From Olleya sp. Bg11-27 (GTDB taxonomy: Bacteria > Bacteroidota > Bacteroidia > Flavobacteriales > Flavobacteriaceae): a stretch of DNA of 64,000 bases. The translations under genes were made by a program, and so were the position numbers. Shown here piece by piece: positions 52,740 through 61,322 of the stretch. Numbering within the stretch: position 1 is the first letter of the stretch; each line of letters opens with the position of its first letter. The notes beneath the pieces were generated by a model that saw only the letters and a program-made list of their open reading frames with translations, ran no database searches and was not told the DNA's origin. The stretch lies in contig NZ_CP025117.1 in the NCBI RefSeq assembly GCF_002831645.1, positions 1,247,514 through 1,311,513 of the forward strand, written 5' to 3'.

Positions 52740-53075
52740 CTAACCATCTAGTTTGTTTACTTTATTCATCATTTGCACACCGTGTACTAAAGTTGCACCG
52801 CTTTTTATGGCTGCACCAACGTGAATGGCTTCCATCATTTGCTCTTTTGTAATACCACGTTGTAAGGTGTCTTTGGTATAAGCGTCAATGCAGTAGGGGC
52901 ATTGCTCTGTATGCGCAACAGCTAATGCTATTAATGATTTTTCTCTAGCAGTTAAAGCGCCTTCTTCAAATACTTTTCCATAATAGTCAAAAAACTTGTT
53001 TCCAAGTTCTTCATTCCATTCTGTTATTTTTCCGAATTTTCTTAGGTCTGCTGGATCGTAATATGTTTTTGCCAT
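52740..53075 (-). CDS. peroxidase-like CMD-family protein associated with arsenosugar synthesis
   Basis: 111 residues. Carboxymuconolactone decarboxylase/AhpD-like fold with the redox pair EQCPYCIDAY (C59, C62) and a His four residues before the first Cys (AVAHTEQC). Small AhpD-like proteins reduce peroxides or protect metal centres. This subgroup travels with arsS; here it is the first gene of the minus-strand locus, with arsS 59 bases downstream. Confidence 0.88.
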   Translation of the reverse strand: MAKTYYDPADLRKFGKITEWNEELGNKFFDYYGKVFEEGALTAREKSLIALAVAHTEQCPYCIDAYTKDTLQRGITKEQMMEAIHVGAAIKSGATLVHGVQMMNKVNKLDG

Positions 53076-53137
53076 TATGATTTTTTTTAAAGATATAAAT
53101 CTAAAACCGTTTTGTCGTAAAGTTTTAGTACTACTAA

Positions 53138-53145
53138 CAAAGGTA
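53138..53145 (-). promoter_or_regulatory. -7 promoter box in front of the arsenosugar locus
   Basis: Minus-strand TACCTTTG matches TAnnTTTG, 62 bases before the ATG at 53075. A clear -33 TTG is not seen at the usual distance. Confidence 0.42.
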
Positions 53146-53162
53146 TCTAAATTTATGATAAA

Positions 53163-54059
53163 TTAATAGGTGGTAGGTTTTGGTAATGTGTATTTTTTGA
53201 TTTGAATAACCTCGTTTTCTAGGACTGTTTTATTTAAAAAATAAAATATAGCGTCTAGATCTTCAGGATGCACATTTGCAGCATCGTGAGTCCCGTTTTT
53301 AACAATGTTTAAAAAGTAAGACGCTTCTAAAGTGTCTAGTTTTTCTGTAATGGTTTTTGAGCCATGTAACATCATATACCCCGGTTTTTTAGGCTGGCAA
53401 TTTTGGTGTGGAGCACTACCATAAGGTACAGCGCCGTCCTCTGTGCCATGTGTAAGTGCTATCGGAATAGCGTTGTCAATAGTTAACGAGTCTATGTCTA
53501 AAAAGGCACCAGCAAATCCAATGACACCAGCAAATGTAATGTCTTTATATGCTGTTAAGTCAGGGATAAAAAAACGTCTCATAAAGGCAGCGTGTAATGC
53601 GGTTTCTGCACCAGAACTACTTCCTGCTGCTATTATTTTTGTAGTGTCTACTTGTAGCATCGTACTATTTTGAGAGATAAAATTGGTGGCGTCTAAAAAG
53701 TCGATAACTGCTTGGTTAAAGGTAAAAAGCTTATCCTCTTTACTGCAATTGCAACCAAAACCTGTTTTGGTACCTTTTCTTAATAATCGGTAAGTAATAG
53801 AAACACCAATATATCCATTTTTATTTGCTGCATTTACAATGTTGACCTCGTCAATACCATTACGTCCGCCTCCCGAAAAACCACCGCCATGCATCCAAAT
53901 AACAACAGGTAAGCTGTCTGTTGGTTTTATATTCTCTGGCGTATAAACATCTAGTTTAAGTGTGTCTAATCCTTTTGTGGCATAGGTGTAAGTTTTCATG
54001 TTTTGTGCTGGACTTGAGAGGTAGGTTAATATTAGGATTACTAGATATAGATTTTTCAT
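53163..54059 (-). CDS. secreted alpha/beta hydrolase (esterase-like)
   Basis: 298 residues from the ATG at 54059, chosen because it gives a signal peptide (NLYLVILILTYLSSPAQ); an upstream in-frame start at 54089 is less likely. Oxyanion motif VVIWMHGGGFSGG, nucleophile elbow AAGSSSGAE, and a late Asp/His pair (THGTEDG, NGTHDA). Hormone-sensitive-lipase/carboxylesterase style. Substrate unknown. Transcribed toward the arsenosugar locus but separated from it by its own spacer, and not a known member of it. Confidence 0.82.
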   Translation of the reverse strand: MKNLYLVILILTYLSSPAQNMKTYTYATKGLDTLKLDVYTPENIKPTDSLPVVIWMHGGGFSGGGRNGIDEVNIVNAANKNGYIGVSITYRLLRKGTKTGFGCNCSKEDKLFTFNQAVIDFLDATNFISQNSTMLQVDTTKIIAAGSSSGAETALHAAFMRRFFIPDLTAYKDITFAGVIGFAGAFLDIDSLTIDNAIPIALTHGTEDGAVPYGSAPHQNCQPKKPGYMMLHGSKTITEKLDTLEASYFLNIVKNGTHDAANVHPEDLDAIFYFLNKTVLENEVIQIKKYTLPKPTTY

Positions 54060-54322
54060 AAATCGTATTAGAAACAAAAGTTTGGTCAAAAATAGCGGAA
54101 TTTTTCTGACAATTATTTTCTTTTTAATTAAAGTGTTGTGATTAAATAGCTAATAGATTTAATGTTTAAATCAAAATTGTGTTTTATCGGTCTGTGTTTA
54201 AAACGTGTCGTGTTGTATCAATGTGGAGTAATATTGTAATTTATGTTAGTCTTTTTCTTAATACTTAATTAGTGATACTTTGAAGATATAAATTTTTAAT
54301 TTAGCGTTAAATATATTTTTCT

Positions 54323-55564
54323 ATGGACTATTTTGTAATTGCTTCTGTATTAGTGTTTATGGCGGCGACTTTTGGCTATCTAAACGTGCGCTTTTTAAAA
54401 ATGCCAAATACTATTGGTTTAATGCTAATTACAATCGTGTTTACATTTGCGGTTTTTGTACTTAGTTATTTTGATGATACATTACTAAATGCTGAACGTT
54501 TTATTATCACGCAAATAGACTTTAAAGAGGTTTTACTTGATATTATGCTTAGTTTTCTGCTTTTTGCAGGAGCACTTCATACTAATTTTGAACAACTTAA
54601 AGTGCAACGTTGGCCTGTTTTAGTGTTTGCAACATTTGGTGTTTTGTTGTCTACATTTTTAGTTGGTTTGATAATGTTTTATGCATTGCCGATTGTTGGT
54701 CTGCATGTTGATTTTGTTTACTGCTTATTGTTCGGTTCGTTGATATCACCTACAGATCCTATTGCTGTTTTAGGTATTCTAAAAAAAGCAGGTGCGCCAA
54801 AAGGATTAGAAACTAAGATTGTAGGTGAATCTTTATTTAATGATGGTGTTGGGGTTGTTATATTTTTAACCATTTTTAAAATAGCAAGTTTAGGTATTGA
54901 CAATGTGAGTGCTTTAGAGGTGGCGGAATTGTTCGGTTTAGAAGTTGTAGGAGGAATTGGGCTAGGTTTGGTTTTAGGTTGGATTACGTATAGATTAATG
55001 AAATCTATAGATGATTATGATATTGAAGTTATTATAACCTTAGCGGCAGTTATGGGAGGGACTGTTTTAGCACAAAAATGGCATATTTCTGCACCTTTAG
55101 CAATGGTTACGGCTGGATTAGTTGTAGGTAATGATACGGTTAGAAGTAGTGCCATGTCAGAAACCACAGAAGTTTATGTCGATAAGTTTTGGGAGTTAAT
55201 AGATATTCTTTTAAACACCATTTTATTTGTTTTAATAGGAATGGAAATGTTAGTACTTACCTTTAAAATGGAATATTTATTGGCTGGTTTAATAGCGATA
55301 CCTCTAGTGTTAGTGTCTAGGTATTTGTCATTATTAGTGCCTATAAAGTTTTTTGAGAAAAAATTAAATTTTGTGCCAAAAACCAATTTAATCATGACTT
55401 GGGGAGGATTGCGTGGTGGGATTTCTATAGCATTAGCTTTGGGTCTTACAGAAGCTATGGAGCGTGATTTATTTTTAGTAATTACTTATGTTGTTGTGGT
55501 CTTTTCTATTGTGTTCCAAGGGTTGACTGTTGGTAAGCTTATTAAAAGACTGGAAGTTAAATAA
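54323..55564 (+). CDS. Na+/H+ antiporter, CPA1 (NhaP) family
   Basis: 413 residues with about 12 transmembrane helices. CPA1 motifs: GSLISPTDPIAVLGILKKAG (about 139-158), VGESLFNDGVGVVIFLTIF (ND ion-binding pair) and WGGLRGGISIALALGL. It exchanges Na+ or K+ for protons at the inner membrane. The upstream 233-base region is the longest in the area and is shared divergently with the hydrolase gene. Only five bases separate it from xdhC, so the two may be co-transcribed although unrelated in function. Confidence 0.88.
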   Translation: MDYFVIASVLVFMAATFGYLNVRFLKMPNTIGLMLITIVFTFAVFVLSYFDDTLLNAERFIITQIDFKEVLLDIMLSFLLFAGALHTNFEQLKVQRWPVLVFATFGVLLSTFLVGLIMFYALPIVGLHVDFVYCLLFGSLISPTDPIAVLGILKKAGAPKGLETKIVGESLFNDGVGVVIFLTIFKIASLGIDNVSALEVAELFGLEVVGGIGLGLVLGWITYRLMKSIDDYDIEVIITLAAVMGGTVLAQKWHISAPLAMVTAGLVVGNDTVRSSAMSETTEVYVDKFWELIDILLNTILFVLIGMEMLVLTFKMEYLLAGLIAIPLVLVSRYLSLLVPIKFFEKKLNFVPKTNLIMTWGGLRGGISIALALGLTEAMERDLFLVITYVVVVFSIVFQGLTVGKLIKRLEVK

Positions 55565-55569
55565 GTACT

Positions 55570-56349
55570 ATGCAAAATTGGATAACGCTTTTAGCTGAAT
55601 TTAAACAAGAGCAAATTCCTATTGCTTTTATTACTGTTTCCAAATGTCTGGGGTCAACACCTTGCGTTGTTGGTTCTAGAATGATAGTGACTAAAGACAA
55701 ACAGATTTACGGAACTATAGGAGGTGGGAATCTAGAGTTTAAAGCTATTGACGAAGCAATAATAGCTATTAATGAGAACAGAATTATAGAATCCAGTTAC
55801 ACCTTAGGACCAGAGTTTGAGCAATGCTGTGGCGGGAAAGTCGAATTTATTATAGAACCTATGAATCAATCGCCAGAGTTATTTTTATTCGGAGCAGGAC
55901 ATATCGGAGTAGAAATCTGCAAACTTTTAGTAGACATGCCTTTTAAAGTTAATCTTATAGATTCTCGAGACGACTGGTTTTCTAATTTAGAGTTAGATTC
56001 TAGTATCGCAACACATCAAACTACCGAAACTGATTTCAAAACGTTTAAGGATGTTGTAAAATGGGGTAGTAACAGCTACGTTTTAGTGTTAACACATAAT
56101 CATGCAATTGACTTTGATATTATAGCAATGGCGTTACAAAATCAAACTAAGTTTTTGGGGTTGATTGGCAGTAAAACTAAAAAAGTCAGATTTAACAATA
56201 TGCTTATTAAAGAGATGAATATTCCTGAAGGTATGACTAATGTAGTTTGTCCTATTGGTTTAGATATTGGAGGTCATACACCAAAAGAAATTGCTATAAG
56301 CGTTGTTGCACAATTGCTACAAGTGCATTATAAAAGTTTAGCTAATTAG
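55570..56349 (+). CDS. xdhC: XdhC-type molybdenum cofactor maturation factor
   Basis: 259 residues. N-terminal XdhC/CoxI domain with KCLGSTPCVVGSRMIV, GTIGGGNLEFKAI and FEQCCGGKVEFIIEP; C-terminal Rossmann domain LFLFGAGHIGVEICKLL. XdhC binds, helps sulfurate and inserts the molybdenum cofactor into xanthine dehydrogenase, encoded by the minus-strand pair at 58995-62724. It supports the assignment of those subunits as a molybdenum hydroxylase. Confidence 0.9.
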   Translation: MQNWITLLAEFKQEQIPIAFITVSKCLGSTPCVVGSRMIVTKDKQIYGTIGGGNLEFKAIDEAIIAINENRIIESSYTLGPEFEQCCGGKVEFIIEPMNQSPELFLFGAGHIGVEICKLLVDMPFKVNLIDSRDDWFSNLELDSSIATHQTTETDFKTFKDVVKWGSNSYVLVLTHNHAIDFDIIAMALQNQTKFLGLIGSKTKKVRFNNMLIKEMNIPEGMTNVVCPIGLDIGGHTPKEIAISVVAQLLQVHYKSLAN

Positions 56350-56369
56350 TATTAAGATGTAACAATAAT

Positions 56370-56385
56370 ATCCCCTCGAGGGGAT
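56370..56385. repeat. 16-bp perfect palindrome in the xdhC downstream spacer
   Basis: ATCCCCTCGAGGGGAT is self-complementary and GC-rich against the AT-rich surroundings. It is followed by a TATAGGGGTGTC stretch. It may be a weak terminator or part of a dispersed repeat; no T run follows. Confidence 0.5.
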
Positions 56386-56436
56386 TATAGGGGTGTCTTG
56401 TAAGTAAAATAACAGCTATTATTGCAGCAACTAAAG

Positions 56437-57444
56437 ATGAAAAAAAATAAATCAATCATAGATAAATTAACTGCGCTTTGGGCTTTAAACGAGTCCGGTT
56501 TAGGTGGTTTTTTACATGTGTTTAATTCGCCATTCACAGGTTTGATTGTTGGTGGTGTTTCAATATTACTAATTAGCTTAATTGCTTTTTATGCTAAAAA
56601 CAAATGGCAAACTATTTTAAAAGCATTGGTTATTGTCTTGATTATTAAAATGGCAGTAAGTCCATATTCTCCATTCGGAGCTTATGTTGCGGTCAGTTTT
56701 CAAGCGCTTTTCGGTGCGTTTTTATTTTCTAACTTTTCTTGGAAAGGTTTTGTGTTATTGGTTTTAGGGGTGGTGACTTTTTTAGAGTCCGCATTGCAAA
56801 AACTAATAGTGCTAACAGTGGTTTATGGTACTGGTCTATGGGAAGCTATTAATATTTATGGCTCATGGGTTCAGAAAAAATTGGATTTTGTTTCAGAAAC
56901 CTCTACCACATCTTTTTTAGTCACGTTATATCTTGTAGTATATGGTGTTTGTGGACTATTAGCGGGTGTCTTTATTAAAAGTATTATTAAGATAATAGCA
57001 AGTAAACTTGAAGTCGATTTTTATTTGGAAACAATGCCAAAAGCATCGGAAAGCACTAAAAGAAAAGTACCCTTTAAAACTAAAGTTATTTGGGTTTGGC
57101 TAATTACGGTTGCCGTAATTGTTTTAGGATTTTCAATATTTGGAGGTGCTTTTTTTGGGTGGCAAAAGGCTATTTATATCGTGTTTCGTAGTTTTCTTAT
57201 TTTAATGCTTTGGTATCTAGTAATTGGTCCTTTTTTATTAAAATTGGTTCAGAAATACTTAAGTAAAAAGGAATCTAAGTACCAGCAGGATATTACCAAT
57301 GCTATGGATTTGTTCCCTTATTTTAAGCAGATTATTTCCTATACTTGGAAACAAACGCAGCATTTAAAAGGATTCAATCGGTTTAAGTTTTTTATGGCGA
57401 ATAGCATTTCTAATTGTATTCATTTTAAAACGCCTACGGAATGA
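56437..57444 (+). CDS. unknown integral membrane protein, linked to THEP1-like NTPase
   Basis: 335 residues from the ATG at 56437 (an upstream in-frame TTG at 56422 is not needed). About seven hydrophobic segments in two groups, with SPYSPFGAYVAVSFQALFGA in the first half, faintly like substrate-binding (S) components of ECF transporters, and a soluble Lys-rich C-terminal 80 residues. I do not recognise a family. Its stop overlaps the ATG of the NTPase gene (ATGA), so the two proteins are coupled. A transporter or permease linked to purine or molybdenum metabolism is inferred. Confidence 0.6.
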   Translation: MKKNKSIIDKLTALWALNESGLGGFLHVFNSPFTGLIVGGVSILLISLIAFYAKNKWQTILKALVIVLIIKMAVSPYSPFGAYVAVSFQALFGAFLFSNFSWKGFVLLVLGVVTFLESALQKLIVLTVVYGTGLWEAINIYGSWVQKKLDFVSETSTTSFLVTLYLVVYGVCGLLAGVFIKSIIKIIASKLEVDFYLETMPKASESTKRKVPFKTKVIWVWLITVAVIVLGFSIFGGAFFGWQKAIYIVFRSFLILMLWYLVIGPFLLKLVQKYLSKKESKYQQDITNAMDLFPYFKQIISYTWKQTQHLKGFNRFKFFMANSISNCIHFKTPTE

Positions 57445-57926
57445 TTTATATCCTCACGGGAGCAATACGATCAGGGAAGACTACAACGTTGTTACATTGG
57501 TCTAAAAACAGAAATGATGTTGATGGATTATTGTGTCCCGATGACGCTAACGGAAAACGCTATTTTCTGAAATTAGAAAACAAAACAATTTTTAAGCTTG
57601 AAGCTGAAGCTGAAACCGAAGCTATTGTTGCAATAGGGAATTTTAAATTTTTGCGATCGGCTTTTAATGAAGCTAATGACTATTTGATTTTAGAAGCTTC
57701 TAAAACAGAACGTCAATATTTAATTATTGATGAAATAGGAAAGTTAGAATTAAAAAATGAAGGCTTGCACGTTTCAACCAAAGCTTTGATTTCTCAGTTT
57801 AAATCTAATGATAACACACATCTTATTTTGGTAGTCAGAGATTATTTGTTGGATGCTGTTTTGGAGCATTATGGGATAACTGAATGTTCTATTCTGACTA
57901 CAGAAGATTTGAAAAATTTAATCTAA
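57441..57926 (+). CDS. THEP1-like nucleoside-triphosphatase
   Basis: 161 residues. Walker A GAIRSGKTTTLLHW (about 7-20) and Walker B YLIIDEIGKLELKNEG (about 92-107) in the arrangement of the NTPase_1/THEP1 family, with short N-terminal extension absent. It hydrolyses NTPs in vitro in other organisms; the physiological partner is unknown. Coupled to the membrane protein upstream, near xdhC, and convergent with the small membrane gene at 57923 (four-base overlap of the ends). Confidence 0.82.
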   Translation: MIYILTGAIRSGKTTTLLHWSKNRNDVDGLLCPDDANGKRYFLKLENKTIFKLEAEAETEAIVAIGNFKFLRSAFNEANDYLILEASKTERQYLIIDEIGKLELKNEGLHVSTKALISQFKSNDNTHLILVVRDYLLDAVLEHYGITECSILTTEDLKNLI

Positions 57927-58297
57927 CTAAAAATAGTTTCGCCTAAAGCGTAATAAATCGCCATTATTGCTGAGTATATTGCGCTTCCTAAAAAGCGCCA
58001 TTTCAACTTAAATCTATTTTGAATCAAGTAATTTGCTAAAAACGAAATAGGAATATTTACCAAAAAGGACCAAAAGGCAATTTGGATAAGGTTAAATCCA
58101 ATGGCATTAAATTGAGCCGAAAATAATTTGATAAACAATAAGTGTCTTGCAACCCAAAGTGGATTAAAGTATGCTATGGCTAAACCCGTTTTAGATAATA
58201 CAGCGCGTGCACCTTTTAAATCTTTAGTTTTTTTTACTATCCAATCAAAATAGTTAGGGATTTCAAACGCGTAAAAAGTGGCGCCAACAAATGCCAT
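57923..58297 (-). CDS. small membrane protein, 5' end uncertain (no standard start for the full frame)
   Basis: From the first ATG (58297) 124 residues with about three hydrophobic helices. The frame, however, stays open 42 codons further upstream to a TAA at 58424-58426, and this extension looks protein-like (ILKGALIYSAGDTIAALIVD, EFYWHRLLG) and faintly resembles the start of Mpv17-type proteins. It contains no ATG, GTG or TTG. The extension begins right at the stop of the acetyltransferase gene (58419-58421). Either the start codon has been lost, a rare start such as ATC (58411-58409) is used, or the protein is truly shorter. Confidence 0.5.
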   Translation of the reverse strand: MAFVGATFYAFEIPNYFDWIVKKTKDLKGARAVLSKTGLAIAYFNPLWVARHLLFIKLFSAQFNAIGFNLIQIAFWSFLVNIPISFLANYLIQNRFKLKWRFLGSAIYSAIMAIYYALGETIFS

Positions 58298-58418
58298 TCC
58301 TAGTAGTCTGTGCCAATAAAATTCGTCAACAATTAAAGCTGCTATTGTGTCTCCAGCACTATAAATTAGTGCACCTTTAAGGATGTTTTGTGTTTTGTAA
58401 TGTAGTGCGATAAGGCGT

Positions 58419-58994
58419 TTATTTTAAATCAGATTGTAGTAAGCAATAAATTTCGCTATCCAAAAATTGACCATTGTAATAAAAATTTTCTCTAAATAGA
58501 GCTTCTAATTTAAAGCCAAATTTTAGTAGTAGTGTTTTTGAATTGACATTTTCAAGATTAACATTGGCTGAAAAACTGTGAAGATTTAAATCTTTAAAAC
58601 CAAAATTAATTAGTGTGGTTAAGGCTTCTGTCATATAGCCTTTACTCCAAAAATCAGGATGTAAAATATAACCAATTTCTCCTCTCGAGTTTTGTTTGTC
58701 GATGTGGTGAATTGCGAAATCACCAATAATAGTATTGTTTTCTTTTTCAATAAGTGCCCAAGTTATTCCTTTTCCTTCTTTAAAAGCTTTTATGTAGCCT
58801 TCAATTCTTTGTTCAGTATCTTCAATACGTTTTGGTATTGTTGTGTCCATGTATTTAGAGATCGCCTTATTGCTTCTTAGGTTTAAAAGCGTTTGCGCAT
58901 CTTTTTTTGTGTAAGCTTTAAACAATAGGCGTTCACTTTCTAGTTCGGGAAAAACATCGAAAACGGACTTATTTATATTTGTTTTTTCAATCAT
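58419..58994 (-). CDS. GNAT family N-acetyltransferase (RimJ/RimL-like)
   Basis: 191 residues. GNAT fold of the RimJ/L type: SERLLFKAYTKKDAQTLLNL, ALIEKENNTIIGDFAIHHID, EIGYILHPDFWSKGYMTEAL (acetyl-CoA pyrophosphate loop region) and LNLHSFSANVNLENVNSKTL. Transfers acetyl from acetyl-CoA to an amino group, for example a protein N-terminus or antibiotic. Starts on the base directly after the xdhB stop, so it is in the same transcript. Confidence 0.9.
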   Translation of the reverse strand: MIEKTNINKSVFDVFPELESERLLFKAYTKKDAQTLLNLRSNKAISKYMDTTIPKRIEDTEQRIEGYIKAFKEGKGITWALIEKENNTIIGDFAIHHIDKQNSRGEIGYILHPDFWSKGYMTEALTTLINFGFKDLNLHSFSANVNLENVNSKTLLLKFGFKLEALFRENFYYNGQFLDSEIYCLLQSDLK

Positions 58995-61322
58995 TTAGGC
59001 TTTTTTATACAGACTCATTAATACCTTTTCAGGAGTCATTGGCGCGTGAAATTGCATGTCGTAGTTGGGATTAAACGCTTTTATAGCATTCTGAAGTGCA
59101 AAATAAGCACCAATCCCATACATTAAAGGAGGCTCTCCAACAGCTTTAGATTTTAATATAGCCATGTCGTTTCCTTCAGTTTCTACAGGAATCACTTCTA
59201 CTGTTTTTGGTACAGAAAAAATATCTGGAACTTTATAGGTAGAAAGCGCATTTGATAATAATCTTCCATCTTTATTATAAGCAATCTCTTCCATGGTCAT
59301 CCAGCCAATACCTTGTATTAAAGCACCCTCTACTTGACCTAAATCAATACCTTCACTCATGCTTTTTCCGTAATCGTGTACAATCTTTACGCTATCAAAT
59401 TCGTAAGTACCACGCATGCAATCTATAGTGGTAGTTGTAATTGCGGTTCCGTAAACGTGATAAGCAAAAGGATGTCCTTTTTCCTTGGTTTTATCAAAGT
59501 GAATTTCTGGAGTAGCATAATGTGCGTTTTCAGTTAAAGCAACACGTTTTAACATGGCTTTGCTGACTAGCTCTGTCCAAGTTAAAGCTGATTTTTTGTT
59601 GTTGATATAAACAGATTCTTCTTTTAGAGTAATGTCTTTTACTGAGTATTTTAAGTCTTCCGAAGCCACAATTTTTAATCTTTCAACTAAAGCATTACAC
59701 GCCATTAAGGTTGCTTTTCCGTTTAAATCTGCGGTAGAACTTGCAGCAGAAGGCGACGTATTGGCAACACGCGTTGTATTGGTTGTTTCTATTTTAATTT
59801 TTTCAATAGGAATAGAAAACACATCCGCAGCAATTTGCATCATTTTGGTGTTAACACCTTGGCCCATTTCCACTGCAGCAGTACTAATACCAACGCTTCC
59901 GTCTAAATAAATATGAACCAAAGCACGTGCATGATTCATTGGTGTGTTTGTAAACGAAATACCAAAAGTAATAGGCATAAACGCTATTCCTTTTTTGAAA
60001 CTTGTATTGTTTTTATTGAACGCTTCGACCGCTTGCTCTAAAGCTTCAATATTAAATATGTTTTTAGCAGAATGCCATGTGTTTTTGGCTTCTACTTTTT
60101 TAGCGATTTGTCCATAAGAAAACGTGTCGTTTTCATCTAACAAATTCGCTTCTTGAATTGTTCTTGTTGGTACACCAATTTCATGAGCAGCTTTTGCAAT
60201 AGCAGATTCGATTACAAACATACCTTGTGGACCTCCAAATCCTCTAAACGCTGTGTTTGGCGGTAGGTTAGTTTTGCAACTCAACACTTTTGTTGTTACA
60301 TTAGGTATGTAATAACTGTTGGTTGCATGAAATAAAGTACGCTCAGCAATTGCAGGAGATAAATCTGCTGCTGCACCAGAGTTTTGCAAAAACTCGGTTT
60401 GATACGCTATAATTTTTAAGTCTTTTGAAAGTCCAATTTTATATGTGCTTTCATAAGGATGACGTTTTCCTGTCATACGTAAATCGTCATGACGATTTAA
60501 AATTAGTTTTACAGACTGGTTTAAATGGTGCGCAGCCAAAGCCGCCATTACAGCCCAAGGTGTTGCTTGGTCTTCTTTACCTCCAAATCCACCTCCAAGT
60601 CGTGTAACATCAACTTCAATTTTATGCATCGCAATGCCCAAAACTTTAGCGATAGTTTTTTGCACAGCTGTTGGACCTTGTGTAGATGAGGTTACTTTTA
60701 TGTTTCCGTTTTCTAAAGGTTCTGCATAAGCACCTTGTGTTTCGATATATAGATGCTCTTGTCCGTTAGAGAATGTTTCACCTTCAAAAATATACTCGCA
60801 ATTTGTAAATGCTTTTTCTGTATCTCCTAAACTAAAAGAACGTGGTGCATTAATAAAGCTGCCTTTTGCTTTGGCTTCTTTTGCTGTAGTGATTACAGGT
60901 AAGTCTTCTATTTCAATGTCAATTAAACCTCGTGCTTTTCGAGCAATAAATTCCGATTCTGCAACAATTAAGGCAATTGGCATGCCCCAAAAGTGAACCT
61001 CGTGTTCTGCAAATAAAGGTTCGTCAGGAATAATACCACCAATTTCATTTTCGCCAGGAACATCTTTATAAGTAAAAATACGTTGTACGCCTTCCAGAGC
61101 TTCTGCTTTAGAATAATCAATACTTTTTATTTTTCCGTGTGCTTTTGGCGAATCAAATACGACCGCATGAAATGTCCCTTGTCTAATATTAACATCGTCA
61201 ACATACAATGATTCTCCACGGACATGCGTGTAAGAGTCTAAGTTTTTGATGCTTTGTTTTAATGATTTTGAAACAGCATCTAATTTAGTGTCTAATACTT
61301 TATTTGGCTTGTTTTTATGCAT
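58995..61322 (-). CDS. xdhB: xanthine dehydrogenase, molybdopterin-binding subunit
   Basis: 775 residues from the ATG at 61322; the frame extends to a TTG at 61331, which is less likely. Molybdenum-hydroxylase segments: HLYIETQGAYAEP, TRLGGGFGGKEDQATP (about 243-258), PNTAFRGFGGPQGMFVIE, VEMGQGVNTKMMQIAA and KSKAVGEPPLMYGIGAYF with the catalytic Glu. Oxidises hypoxanthine/xanthine to urate. It overlaps the small-subunit gene by eight bases. Guanine deaminase, which makes its substrate xanthine, is two genes upstream in the same direction. Confidence 0.92.
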   Translation of the reverse strand: MHKNKPNKVLDTKLDAVSKSLKQSIKNLDSYTHVRGESLYVDDVNIRQGTFHAVVFDSPKAHGKIKSIDYSKAEALEGVQRIFTYKDVPGENEIGGIIPDEPLFAEHEVHFWGMPIALIVAESEFIARKARGLIDIEIEDLPVITTAKEAKAKGSFINAPRSFSLGDTEKAFTNCEYIFEGETFSNGQEHLYIETQGAYAEPLENGNIKVTSSTQGPTAVQKTIAKVLGIAMHKIEVDVTRLGGGFGGKEDQATPWAVMAALAAHHLNQSVKLILNRHDDLRMTGKRHPYESTYKIGLSKDLKIIAYQTEFLQNSGAAADLSPAIAERTLFHATNSYYIPNVTTKVLSCKTNLPPNTAFRGFGGPQGMFVIESAIAKAAHEIGVPTRTIQEANLLDENDTFSYGQIAKKVEAKNTWHSAKNIFNIEALEQAVEAFNKNNTSFKKGIAFMPITFGISFTNTPMNHARALVHIYLDGSVGISTAAVEMGQGVNTKMMQIAADVFSIPIEKIKIETTNTTRVANTSPSAASSTADLNGKATLMACNALVERLKIVASEDLKYSVKDITLKEESVYINNKKSALTWTELVSKAMLKRVALTENAHYATPEIHFDKTKEKGHPFAYHVYGTAITTTTIDCMRGTYEFDSVKIVHDYGKSMSEGIDLGQVEGALIQGIGWMTMEEIAYNKDGRLLSNALSTYKVPDIFSVPKTVEVIPVETEGNDMAILKSKAVGEPPLMYGIGAYFALQNAIKAFNPNYDMQFHAPMTPEKVLMSLYKKA

